A DNA stretch of 64,000 bases from Succinivibrionaceae bacterium (GTDB taxonomy: Bacteria > Pseudomonadota > Gammaproteobacteria > Enterobacterales > Succinivibrionaceae), in the NCBI GenBank assembly GCA_019420905.1, contig JAHZGH010000010.1:1-64000 (forward strand), read 5' to 3'. Both the position numbers and the translations under genes were made by a program. Within the stretch, counting starts at the first letter, position 1. The number at the start of each line of letters is the position of its first letter. Below the pieces are notes generated by a model. It was not told where the DNA came from. It was given only the letters and a program-made list of their open reading frames with translations, and did not search any database. Shown piece by piece: positions 8,198-16,732 of this stretch.

Positions 8198-10024
8198 TTA
8201 AAGCTCATGCAAGCTATCATAAATTATCTCTGCCAGTTCCTGACTTATGCCGTCTACCTTCGCTATATCATCGACACCGGCACTAATAATTTCACGCAGG
8301 CCTCCAAAATGCTTAAGTAATGCCTGACGACGCTTAGGACCAATACCTTTAATATTTTCAAGCATAGAATGCGTTCGAGCCTTAGAACGACGGGCTCGAT
8401 GCCCAGTAATTGCAAAGCGATGAGACTCATCTCGAATATGCAAAACTAACTGCAGAGCCTTATCCTCAAGCGAAAGATTAAATGTTTCATGAGTATATCC
8501 GCAAATTAACGTCTCAAGTCCCTCTTTACGTCCCTCTCCCTTAGCAACAGCTACAATTAAGGGCTTTTTCTTTACTGAATTCTTATATGCATCAAGAATC
8601 ACTTCCTCAGCCTGCTTTAATTGCCCCTTACCACCATCAATAAAAATTAAATCAGGCATAATCCCGTCATCAGGATTTTTAAATCGTCTGCTTAAAACCT
8701 GATGCATAGCTGCAAAATCATCTCCTGGGGTAATGCCGCTGATATTAAAACGGCGATAATGGGCTAAATCAGGCCCTTCTCGATTAAAAGAAACACAAGA
8801 GGCTACAGTTAACTCACCGTGAGTATGCGAAATATCATAGCACTCCATATGCTCAATACCCTGCACGCCTAATAAACCTTCTAAGGATAAAATTCTATCT
8901 TGAGCTGTTGTTTTATCATTAAGTCGAGCTTTAAGAGATGCTATAGCATTTTCATGAGCTAATCTTAAATAACGAGCTCTTTCTGCTTTTACATTAACTA
9001 AAAGTTTTACTTCTCGTTTTGCAAACAGCTTAATGCCTTCTAAAAGACTATCCTTATCTTCAAGCTCCCTATCAATGATAATTTCTACAGGCGTCATGGA
9101 GACATGATTTTCGTTTAAATAAAACTGACTTAAAAAAGCTTCTAAAGTAGCTTTTTCCGTATCGTCTTTTTCAACTTTAGGAAAATAAGAACGTGTACCT
9201 ATAATTCTGCCGCGTCGGATAAATAAGACATGAACACAAGCTGTACCAGGAACTGAAGCTATAGCCACTACATCCATATCTATCATGAGATCGCCTGAAA
9301 CAGATTGAGATTCCGAGGTTCTTCTTAAGGCTTGATATTGATCTCGAACAACTGCTGCTTCTTCAAAGCGCAGCTCTTGAGATAATTGCTCCATCTTAGC
9401 TTTTAAGCTGTCTAAAACCTCTTTATTTTTGCCTTTTAAAAACAATCTTACATAATCAACCTGTAGCCGATAATTGCGTTCACCGTTCTCGCCTAATTCC
9501 ACACAAGGAGCTAGACATTTACCTATCTGGGCTAATAAACAAGGACGTGATCTATGTGCATATACATTATCTGCACATTGTCGAATTGGAAATAGATTCT
9601 GTAACAGTTTTAGGCTTTCTTTAGCTGCTTTTACATCAGGATATGGCCCAAAATATTCTCCTGGTAAATTACGGGAACCGCGATAAAAATATAAGCCTGG
9701 ATGCTGATGTTTAGATAAATATAAATAAGGATAAGATTTATCGTCGCGCAGAAGAATATTATAGCGAGGCTGATATTTTTTAATTAAATTGTTTTCAAGA
9801 ATTAAAGCTTCGGCTTCAGAAAAAGTAACCGTAAATTCAATATGGTGAATATGCTTAACTAAGGCTGCAGTTTTAGGACTTACGTCCTTTAGAAAATACT
9901 GCGATAACCTTTTTTTAAGATCGCGAGCCTTTCCTACATAAATAACCGACTCTTCATCTCCATACATGCGATAAGATCCGGGCCGATTTGGAACAGTTTT
10001 TAAAAAAGACTTATAGTCAAACAC
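8198..10024 (-). CDS. uvrC: UvrABC excinuclease subunit C
   Basis: Makes both incisions around a DNA lesion recognised by UvrA/UvrB in nucleotide excision repair. 608 aa, normal length. The GIY-YIG nuclease domain is at the N-terminus (PGSYRMYGDEESVIYVGKAR, about 16-35). The UvrB-interacting UVR segment is near 200-240 (ELRFEEAAVVRDQ). The RNase H-like second nuclease follows (MECYDISHTHGE, LIFIDGGKGQ), and a tandem helix-hairpin-helix ends the protein (IKGIGPKRRQALLKHFGG). It stands alone here, without the uvrY partner found in enterics. Confidence 0.97.
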   Translation of the reverse strand: MFDYKSFLKTVPNRPGSYRMYGDEESVIYVGKARDLKKRLSQYFLKDVSPKTAALVKHIHHIEFTVTFSEAEALILENNLIKKYQPRYNILLRDDKSYPYLYLSKHQHPGLYFYRGSRNLPGEYFGPYPDVKAAKESLKLLQNLFPIRQCADNVYAHRSRPCLLAQIGKCLAPCVELGENGERNYRLQVDYVRLFLKGKNKEVLDSLKAKMEQLSQELRFEEAAVVRDQYQALRRTSESQSVSGDLMIDMDVVAIASVPGTACVHVLFIRRGRIIGTRSYFPKVEKDDTEKATLEAFLSQFYLNENHVSMTPVEIIIDRELEDKDSLLEGIKLFAKREVKLLVNVKAERARYLRLAHENAIASLKARLNDKTTAQDRILSLEGLLGVQGIEHMECYDISHTHGELTVASCVSFNREGPDLAHYRRFNISGITPGDDFAAMHQVLSRRFKNPDDGIMPDLIFIDGGKGQLKQAEEVILDAYKNSVKKKPLIVAVAKGEGRKEGLETLICGYTHETFNLSLEDKALQLVLHIRDESHRFAITGHRARRSKARTHSMLENIKGIGPKRRQALLKHFGGLREIISAGVDDIAKVDGISQELAEIIYDSLHEL

Positions 10025-10057
10025 AAGATAATTTTAAATTAATTTGTTACAAGAGGA

Positions 10058-10081
10058 ATATGGTCCCTTACGGGACCATAT
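10058..10081. other. Perfect 10-bp inverted repeat between metQ and uvrC
   Basis: ATATGGTCCC and GGGACCATAT flank a TTAC loop, just 6 nt beyond the metQ stop on the minus strand. No T run follows on either strand. It is more likely a 3' mRNA-stabilising hairpin for metQ, or a factor-dependent or weak terminator, than a classic intrinsic terminator. Confidence 0.6.
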
Positions 10082-10087
10082 CTAAAA

Positions 10088-10876
10088 CTAGAAAGCCGGA
10101 ATAACTGCTCCCTTGTAATGATTTTTAATGAATTCATAATTTTCTTTAGAATTCAAAGCCTTAATTAACTTAAGCATACCATCTTTTTTAGCAGATTGCG
10201 GGTTTGCAACTAAGATATTTACATAAGGAGAATCAGGCTTTTCGAGGTAAATTGCATCCTTGAGAGGATTTAGCTGTGCGCCGATAGCATAATTTGTATT
10301 GATAACAGCAATATCAACCTCATCTAAAGAGCGAGGTAACTGAGGAGCCTCTAACTCCTTAATATCTAAGTTCTTTGGATTCTCTTTAATATCTAAGGAT
10401 GTAGAGGACAGATTAGTGGGATCCTCTAAAACAATTAAGCCTGCAGATTGTAACAGCAATAAAGCACGACCACCATTAGTAGGATCATTTGGGATAGAAA
10501 CTGTAGCACCATCCTTTAAGTCTTTAAGATCTTTAATAGACTTTGAATAAACACCCATAGGCTCAATATGTACGGCGGCGACTTCTTTAAGATCTAAATT
10601 ACGCTCACTACAAAAAGCTTCTAAATAAGGGCGGTGCTGGAAATAATTAGCATCAATTTGACCGTCAGCAGTAGCTAAATTAGGCTGAACATAATCATTA
10701 AATTCAACAATTTTTAAATCTACGCCTTCTTTAGCTAAAATTGGCTTAACAAATTCTAAAATTTCAGCATGAGGAACCGGAGTGGCGCCGACACTGATAG
10801 TTTCATTAGCAAAGGCCTGACTTGAAAGAGTTAAGCTTAAGGCAGCTGCGCCTAATAATACATTGAACTTTTTCAT
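10088..10876 (-). CDS. metQ: Methionine-binding protein MetQ (NlpA family)
   Basis: Substrate-binding component of the MetNIQ methionine ABC importer, 262 aa. The family is clear from VGATPVPHAEILEFVKP, YFQHRPYL, IPNDPTNGGRALLLLQ and ELEAPQLPRSLDEVDIAVINTNYA. Residues 1-23 form a signal peptide ending AFA/NE. There is no lipobox cysteine, so it should be released by signal peptidase I rather than lipid-anchored as E. coli MetQ is. Third gene of metN-metI-metQ, 19 nt after metI. Confidence 0.93.
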   Translation of the reverse strand: MKKFNVLLGAAALSLTLSSQAFANETISVGATPVPHAEILEFVKPILAKEGVDLKIVEFNDYVQPNLATADGQIDANYFQHRPYLEAFCSERNLDLKEVAAVHIEPMGVYSKSIKDLKDLKDGATVSIPNDPTNGGRALLLLQSAGLIVLEDPTNLSSTSLDIKENPKNLDIKELEAPQLPRSLDEVDIAVINTNYAIGAQLNPLKDAIYLEKPDSPYVNILVANPQSAKKDGMLKLIKALNSKENYEFIKNHYKGAVIPAF

Positions 10877-10895
10877 TAAAAACTCCTAAATAATA

Positions 10896-11585
10896 TCAGC
10901 GATGATCTACTTTTTTAGTAATAATGTCACCTATCCATTGAGTTAGCTGAACCATTAAAATCAAAATAATGACTGTCATTACCATGATTTGTACTTGGAA
11001 GCGCATATAACCATAACGGATAGCTATATCACCTAAACCGCCTCCGCCGATAGTACCGGCCATCGCTGAACAGCCGATAATCACAATAACGGTTAAAGTA
11101 AAGTTTTGAACCAATTCAGGTAAAGCCTCTGGAATTAAAACCTTGCGAATAATTCTAAAAGGGCTTGCTCCTAACGATTGGGCTGCCTCTATTAAACCAT
11201 AAGGTACTGTTCTCAATGAAGTTTCAACTAAACGCCCCAAAAAAGGGATAGTAGAAACAGTCAAAGGAACAATAGCGGCCGTTGTACCAATACTAGTTCC
11301 TACAATAAATTTAGTAATAGGAATAATTGCTACCATCAAAATAATAAATGGAATTGAACGCAATGCGTTAACAACAGTGCCTAAAACAGCATAAAAGCGA
11401 GGCGAATCCCAAAAATATCCTTTTGAGGTTACAAGCAGCAATACCCCTAAAGGAACGCCTAAAATAATAGAAACAATGGTAGACAGCAACACCATATACA
11501 AAGTGTCTAAAGTACCAAAGGTTAAAAGCGTGGCTATTTTAGCATTAGCACTAGATAAACCTAAGGAAATTAAAAAAGAATTCAC
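10896..11585 (-). CDS. metI: Methionine ABC transporter permease MetI
   Basis: Inner-membrane permease of MetNIQ, 229 aa, five predicted transmembrane helices. The EAA coupling motif is EAAQSLGASPFRIIRKVLIPEALP, which engages MetN. TLYMVLLSTIVSIILG, RSIPFIILMVAIIP and GGGGLGDIAIRYGYMRF are characteristic of MetI. Begins 3 nt after metN, so the genes are co-transcribed and probably translationally coupled. Confidence 0.95.
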   Translation of the reverse strand: MNSFLISLGLSSANAKIATLLTFGTLDTLYMVLLSTIVSIILGVPLGVLLLVTSKGYFWDSPRFYAVLGTVVNALRSIPFIILMVAIIPITKFIVGTSIGTTAAIVPLTVSTIPFLGRLVETSLRTVPYGLIEAAQSLGASPFRIIRKVLIPEALPELVQNFTLTVIVIIGCSAMAGTIGGGGLGDIAIRYGYMRFQVQIMVMTVIILILMVQLTQWIGDIITKKVDHR

Positions 11586-11588
11586 GCT

Positions 11589-12641
11589 TTACTCTCCTAT
11601 GTACTCATAACCTAAAAGCTTGGTCTTATATACACGCTTTTCAAACTCCTTTAAGGTCTCATCAATCTTTGCACTATCGCCTCCGACGGCCGCAATAAGA
11701 ATACCTAAAGGCTCATTTTGAATATGATTAATAGCCCCGCCTAAGATGCTTATAGAAGCCCCTGTAAGCTTAGCTACATCAACTAAAACAGGATCATTGG
11801 CTTTATTGCCAAGGAAAAGCAATTCTATCCATGCACGAGCACCATCCTTATAATCTTTATGCAGCTTAGAATAAGACAAAAGATCAGTAATATCTTTACG
11901 TACTGCAGCTGTAACTAAGCGATGAGTTAATTCCTGCTTGGGGTTTGCAAATACCTCTAATGTAGGTCCTATCTCTGAAATTGCACCGTTATCAATTACT
12001 GCCACTCTATCACAGCATTCTTTGATAACTTCCATCTGGTGAGTAATAATAACGATAGTTAAATCAAGCTTTTTCCTTAAATCAATCAAAAGCTTTAAAA
12101 TTGCCGAGGTAGTTTTAGGATCTAAGGCTGAAGTTGCTTCATCACAAAGTAATACCTTTGGATTTGAGGCTAAAGCACGAGCAATACCTACACGCTGCTT
12201 TTGACCGCCTGACAATTGTGATGGATATACTGAAGCTTTATCAGCTAACCCTACCATCTCTAGCAACTCCATAACACGCTTATGAATATCCTCTCGGCTC
12301 ATATTTTCATCAAGCTCTAAAGGAAATGCTATGTTTTCCTCTACAGTCATAGAAGATAGCAAATTGAATTGCTGAAAGATCATGCCAATTGAGCGACGAG
12401 CTAAACTCAGCTCTTTGGCATTTAGAGTTGTCATCTCCTTACCATCAACTACCACCGATCCTGATGTCGGGCGTTCTAGCATATTAATAATGCGAATTAA
12501 GGTAGACTTACCTGCGCCAGATAAGCCTATAACTCCAAAAATTTCACCCTTTTTTATTTCAAGATCAATGCCCTTTAAAGCTTCAAGCTCACGATGCTTA
12601 TCAAGCTTATAAATTTTGCTTATAGATGTTAATTTAATCAC
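11589..12641 (-). CDS. metN: Methionine ABC transporter ATP-binding protein MetN
   Basis: ATPase subunit powering methionine uptake, 350 aa. Walker A GLSGAGKST is at about 39-47, the signature is LSGGQKQRVGIARAL, Walker B is KVLLCDEATSALD, and the H-loop is VIITHQ. The C-terminal NIL domain (about 270-350) binds methionine and gives transinhibition in E. coli MetN. First gene of the operon. The upstream region holds one octamer, AGCCGTCT, one base from a MetJ box half, but no tandem copy, so MetJ control is not established. Confidence 0.95.
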   Translation of the reverse strand: MIKLTSISKIYKLDKHRELEALKGIDLEIKKGEIFGVIGLSGAGKSTLIRIINMLERPTSGSVVVDGKEMTTLNAKELSLARRSIGMIFQQFNLLSSMTVEENIAFPLELDENMSREDIHKRVMELLEMVGLADKASVYPSQLSGGQKQRVGIARALASNPKVLLCDEATSALDPKTTSAILKLLIDLRKKLDLTIVIITHQMEVIKECCDRVAVIDNGAISEIGPTLEVFANPKQELTHRLVTAAVRKDITDLLSYSKLHKDYKDGARAWIELLFLGNKANDPVLVDVAKLTGASISILGGAINHIQNEPLGILIAAVGGDSAKIDETLKEFEKRVYKTKLLGYEYIGE

Positions 12642-13209
12642 GATCTTTGCCCTAAGTAAAAAAAGAGGGCCAGCTTACACTCTTGTAATTTTAATTAAAA
12701 TTCTTTTGTTGAATTTCAAGCTATTTAAGCCGTCTTTACTTGGTTAATCACAGTTCACTGAAAATTAATTTTACACAGTTTTATTCTTTTTTTAAAATTA
12801 TTAAACAACAAATTAATTTTTTCAGCACTCGTTTAAAAACAAAAAATAAAGATAGAGTAATATATTCATATTGATTATCATTATTTAATGCAAATAACTA
12901 AGAATTTTTATATAAAATTAAATATTATATATTTTTATGAGTCATAAATAGTAGATATTTAATAATAAGCGCTCAATATTTCAAAAATTTCTCAATTAGA
13001 TTTTTATACAAAATTCCTTAGCAATCATAAAAATAAGCTATTTTTTGCTCCGAAATTAAAAAATTTATTTATGAAAGTGCGCTTTTGCAAATAAAACAGT
13101 AAAATTATATTTTTCCTTATGTAAGATCTGGCTTTAAGTCTTAAATAGCTTCACAATAATAATTGTCTGCCGATTTTATCAACTAAAATTTTATATTTTA
13201 AGAGGAACG
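12642..13209. other. Divergent AT-rich spacer between metN and the CobS-like gene
   Basis: No gene found in 568 bp. It must contain the promoters of both flanking operons. A Fur-box-like sequence lies at 12867-12885. A possible promoter for the rightward gene is TTTTGC (13083-13088), 17 nt, TATATT (13106-13111). The rest is low-complexity A/T sequence. Confidence 0.5.
12867..12885. promoter_or_regulatory. Fur-box-like sequence
   Basis: Matches the 19-bp Fur consensus (three GATAAT-type hexamers) at 15 of 19 positions by my count; the core reads TGATTATCATTAT. It lies about 325 bp before the CobS-like gene and 226 bp before metN. In such AT-rich DNA a chance match is quite possible. Confidence 0.3.
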
Positions 13210-14772
13210 ATGATGAGTAAATTCCCAGGTTGGGGTTCGATTTTTAATAAAAAATCTAATAATACAAACTCTCAGGAAGTATCTTCTTTATTCAAAAATG
13301 TATCCTTAAATGAAAATGCTCCCCTGCAGCAAGTTCCAAATCAGGAAAATATCGTAAACCAAAGCCATAAGGCTACACAAAGCTATGAGGCTCGCGCTGA
13401 AGATAATGCCCCTAACTACGTTATCGGTATGGATCCCAATCGCAAAACCTATCGTTATACCGGTAACGATGAATATCTAAATGAAGAAGGAAGAGATCAT
13501 GACCATCTTTATATAGGTCCGGGAGAGCCTCTAGTGTCACAGAAAACTCACAAGGCTCCAGTAAAACGTCCTCATTATCAAAACACATACGGGATAGATG
13601 ATCTTAACAATCAAGTATCACAAAATATATCCAATCCCCAGAGCTATGCCGAAAGCGACAGATCTCAAATAAACCAAGATTCTTATGCTCCTTTTGATAA
13701 CTCTAAACAAAATTATCAATATCAAGAAGAATCTTATCCTCAGCAAATACAATCTAAAGCTTTTGTTGCTCCTTATTTAAGTAACGATGCTGCAGATAAA
13801 TTCGAGGATGTACCAAGAAAAGCCCAGAATAATAATGAGGCTGAAAATTTGAAATCGGATGCTTTTGTTGCAAATGAAGATATCTATGCTAATAAATCGT
13901 CTGCATCATCTTCAATGTTTAATAACGACAGGATACCGCCTAAGATAGATCCTCAGAAGGAACATCAAGAAACACCTCAAGGAAAAGAACTTATAACCTC
14001 TAAACTCAAGGCATTCCTGTTTATAAGGCAGCTATTAGCATCATTCTTTACACACACAACCTTAAGTATGGCAGCCCCTAAATTAAGCCTATCTTTTGGT
14101 CCTACTTATCCAAGCTCCATGCCTTTGCCTTATTTTTTTGTAGGACTAATTTTAGGTACAGTATGCTTTTTATTTAATAATACAACTGCTACCATAATAT
14201 ACCTTGCACCATTTATTTTAGTAATATTCTTACTTCTTACAGGAATTCAAGGCTTTAGAGGGTGTAGTGCTTTAATAAGCATTTTCTCAAAAAGGCGCGC
14301 TGATTCTTACATAAAAATTCTTACGGTTTTTATTATTTCCGTGCTATTTTGCTTTTGTATAGATGTTTGCTTTACTTATAAGCTCTGCGACCTAAGATTC
14401 AGCCTTGTATTAGCCTCAATTCTAATGCTTAGCGCATACACAGCAACTTCCATGAATTTCTCTCTCGACGGAGATCCTGTAGATAGTTATGGAGCCTTGA
14501 GTCTAAAGGGACTTTTAGTTGCAGGAGGAATCTGCCTTATTATCTTAGCCTTATCCTTTTCTGTTGCCTTAGTAATCTCTCTTATTGGCATCTCTCTGCT
14601 AATAAGAATGATCATAGGTTTTTATCTGCATATGCATAAAGCCAGAGTATCTCGCGATATTATTTGTGCAACTCAATATATAACTATGCTTACGTTACTT
14701 ATGGATATGCTGTTGTTGCATTTAAAATTCAATTTACCAATATATAGCTACTTGATTAATAATATAAATTAA
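13210..14772 (+). CDS. Membrane protein with a degenerate CobS-like C-terminal domain
   Basis: No confident family name. 520 aa in two parts. Residues 1-265 are polar, rich in Asn, Gln, Ser, Asp and Tyr, and look disordered and cytoplasmic. Residues 266-520 are hydrophobic with several membrane helices. By eye this half follows CobS (adenosylcobinamide-GDP ribazoletransferase) along its whole 250-aa length: YFFVGLILG at 308-316, LLLTGIQGF at 341-349, IFSKRR at 358-363, then DSYGALSLKG near 425-434. The catalytic DGLADTxDG segment is replaced by FRGCSALIS (349-357), so the cobamide-synthase reaction is unlikely. No cobalamin genes lie nearby. A hydrophobic protein of another family remains possible. 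Confidence 0.45.
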   Translation: MMSKFPGWGSIFNKKSNNTNSQEVSSLFKNVSLNENAPLQQVPNQENIVNQSHKATQSYEARAEDNAPNYVIGMDPNRKTYRYTGNDEYLNEEGRDHDHLYIGPGEPLVSQKTHKAPVKRPHYQNTYGIDDLNNQVSQNISNPQSYAESDRSQINQDSYAPFDNSKQNYQYQEESYPQQIQSKAFVAPYLSNDAADKFEDVPRKAQNNNEAENLKSDAFVANEDIYANKSSASSSMFNNDRIPPKIDPQKEHQETPQGKELITSKLKAFLFIRQLLASFFTHTTLSMAAPKLSLSFGPTYPSSMPLPYFFVGLILGTVCFLFNNTTATIIYLAPFILVIFLLLTGIQGFRGCSALISIFSKRRADSYIKILTVFIISVLFCFCIDVCFTYKLCDLRFSLVLASILMLSAYTATSMNFSLDGDPVDSYGALSLKGLLVAGGICLIILALSFSVALVISLIGISLLIRMIIGFYLHMHKARVSRDIICATQYITMLTLLMDMLLLHLKFNLPIYSYLINNIN

Positions 14773-14798
14773 TCAAAACAAGCATGCCTCATAAAAAT

Positions 14799-14835
14799 AT
14801 CGGACAATATTTTTAACACAAAAATATTGCCCGAT
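14799..14835. terminator. Bidirectional terminator between the CobS-like gene and nth
   Basis: ATCGGaCAATATTTTT (14799-14814) pairs with AAAAATATTGcCCGAT (14820-14835) with one mismatch, between convergent genes. Confidence 0.75.
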
Positions 14836-14866
14836 TTATTAAGATATCATGTAATAAATTTATGCC

Positions 14867-15544
14867 CTAGATTTTCTTATAAGATATGCATAAATCCTTT
14901 ATAACGCATTCATCGCAATGAGGCTTTCTCGCCGTACAGACATGCCGTCCGTGTAAAAGTAATAAGTGATGTGCGGGAAGTTTAAACTCATCATCAATAA
15001 GCTCAGGCAAAAGCTTCTGTACAGAAAGAGCATTTTTGCCAAAACATAATCCTGTACGATTGCACACTCGAAAAATATGCGTATCTACAGCTATTACAGG
15101 CATATTAAAAGCTACATTCAAGACTACATTTGCTGTTTTTGCCCCTACTCCAGGGAGTTTTATTAACTCATCAAAGCTTCTTGGAACTTGTCCATTATGC
15201 TCTGCAACTAAAACCGAAGCTAAAGCTTTTAAATGCTTAGATTTATTAGCCCACAATCCAAGTCTTCTTATAACAGAAGCAATTTCATCAACTGATAATT
15301 TAGACATAGAAAAAGCATCAGGAGCTAATTTAAATAATTTTTCTGTTACCTGATTTACTGCCAAATCTGTTGTCTGTGCTGATAAAACAACCGCACATAA
15401 AAGCTCAAAGGGATTATTAAAATTTAAGGCTGGCTTAGGAGATGGATTATGCTCATGTAAAATTTTCAGCATTTTATGACGATCTTTTTCACTTAGAGCA
15501 GAGATTGGTACCTTTGTATCGGCGTTTGAGCTATCATAAGTCAT
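14867..15544 (-). CDS. nth: Endonuclease III
   Basis: Bifunctional DNA glycosylase/AP lyase for oxidised pyrimidines in base excision repair. 225 aa, about 14 residues longer at the N-terminus than E. coli Nth. The helix-hairpin-helix with the catalytic lysine is LPGVGAKTANVVLN, the catalytic aspartate is in AVDTHIFRVCNRTG, and the 4Fe-4S ligands are C-x6-C-x2-C-x5-C at the C-terminus. In E. coli nth is the last gene of the rsx operon; here it is inverted and its start is 34 bp from that of rsxA. Confidence 0.95.
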   Translation of the reverse strand: MTYDSSNADTKVPISALSEKDRHKMLKILHEHNPSPKPALNFNNPFELLCAVVLSAQTTDLAVNQVTEKLFKLAPDAFSMSKLSVDEIASVIRRLGLWANKSKHLKALASVLVAEHNGQVPRSFDELIKLPGVGAKTANVVLNVAFNMPVIAVDTHIFRVCNRTGLCFGKNALSVQKLLPELIDDEFKLPAHHLLLLHGRHVCTARKPHCDECVIKDLCISYKKI

Positions 15545-15578
15545 TTTTATAAAACCAAACGTTTTGCGGAATTTATAA

Positions 15579-16166
15579 ATGGTTCACCTTTTAATTTTGT
15601 TTTTTAGCGCTGCTATTGTCAATAACTTTGTATTAGTTCGCTTTTTAGGACTTTGTCCCTTTTTAGGCGTTTCAAATCGACTGCAAGCGGCCTCCGGAAT
15701 GGGGTTAGCTACTACTTTTGTACTAGTATTAACCTCTATATGCTGTTATTTAGTTAATAATTATCTTTTGTATCCTTACGGGCTTAAAGCTTTAGATTTG
15801 ATTCTAGATATTGCAATTATCGCTGTAGTTGTACAATTAGTGGAAATTATTATCCGTTTTATATCCTTTGAGCTTTATAACTCCCTAGGCATATATTTAC
15901 CTCTAATTACCACTAACTGTATTGTCTTAGGCTTAGTTCTTTTAAATAATTCTCTTGAACATAGTCTAATTGAATCAATAGCTTTTGCTGCTGGTGCCGG
16001 CTGCGGTTTTACCCTAGTATTGATTATCTTTGCTGCAATTAGAGAACGCTTAGCTATTGCTGACGTGCCAGCACCTTTTAAGAATACTGCAATTGCCTTA
16101 ATAACTGCAGGACTAATGTCTATGGCTTTTATGGGTTTTGCAGGCTTTGCCGGGAGTGCTGCATGA
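15579..16166 (+). CDS. rsxA: Rnf/Rsx electron transport complex subunit A
   Basis: Six-helix inner-membrane subunit of the RsxABCDGE (Rnf) complex, 195 aa. NNFVLVRFLGLCPFLGVS at the start and LGIYLPLITTNCIVLG in the middle are family signatures. RnfA and RnfE are homologous and together hold a membrane-embedded iron-sulfur cluster via Cys residues in these two segments, both conserved here. First gene of the operon; overlaps rsxB by 4 nt. Confidence 0.96.
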   Translation: MVHLLILFFSAAIVNNFVLVRFLGLCPFLGVSNRLQAASGMGLATTFVLVLTSICCYLVNNYLLYPYGLKALDLILDIAIIAVVVQLVEIIIRFISFELYNSLGIYLPLITTNCIVLGLVLLNNSLEHSLIESIAFAAGAGCGFTLVLIIFAAIRERLAIADVPAPFKNTAIALITAGLMSMAFMGFAGFAGSAA

Positions 16167-16732
16167 ATACAATTTATATTTTTGTAATTTCATTAGCAAT
16201 TATTCTTCTCCTTACAGGCATACTGCTTTCATTACTCTCTCATTTCACTGATGCTAAAAGCAGCAATAGTGCCGACAAGCGCATTGAGAAGCTGCTGCCA
16301 AACATCAATTGCGGACAATGCGGTTATCCTGGATGCCATGCCTATGCTGAAGCCTTATCTAAAGGAGAAGCTAAAGCTTCCTTATGTAAACCTGCCGGTC
16401 CTGAGGTCGCCATGCAGCTTGCCACAATTACAGGACAAAGTCTTGACGATAAAGATAATTATGAAGACGAGCTGTTTATGCCTCGTAAGATAGCTTTTAT
16501 TCATCAAAACATATGTACAGGCTGTAGCCGCTGCGTACGTGTCTGCCGTCTTGACTGTATCAACGGAAAAATTAAGCAGCCGCATCATATTGATGAAAAT
16601 GAATGCATAGGATGTGGAGACTGTATTAAGGTCTGTCCTGAAAAATGCATTGAACTTACGAGACTTGAATACAATTTAAGCCACTATGACTGGAAAATCG
16701 AAGCTACCAAAATTGGCAATGGAGCTAAATAA
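16163..16732 (+). CDS. rsxB: Rnf/Rsx complex iron-sulfur subunit B
   Basis: Ferredoxin-like subunit, 189 aa. One N-terminal membrane anchor (residues about 4-26) precedes a four-Cys cluster motif (NCGQCGYPGCHAYAE) and two ferredoxin-type 4Fe-4S motifs (CTGCSRCVRVC and CIGCGDCIKVCPEKC). In the first ferredoxin motif the usual Pro after the fourth Cys is Arg. Passes electrons between RsxC and the membrane subunits. Overlaps rsxA by 4 nt and rsxC by one base. Confidence 0.96.
   Translation: MNTIYIFVISLAIILLLTGILLSLLSHFTDAKSSNSADKRIEKLLPNINCGQCGYPGCHAYAEALSKGEAKASLCKPAGPEVAMQLATITGQSLDDKDNYEDELFMPRKIAFIHQNICTGCSRCVRVCRLDCINGKIKQPHHIDENECIGCGDCIKVCPEKCIELTRLEYNLSHYDWKIEATKIGNGAK

Noticed and set aside
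12728..12735. Possible MetJ box upstream of metN
   Set aside because: Only one octamer (AGCCGTCT) resembles the consensus; MetJ needs at least two tandem copies and the neighbours match poorly.
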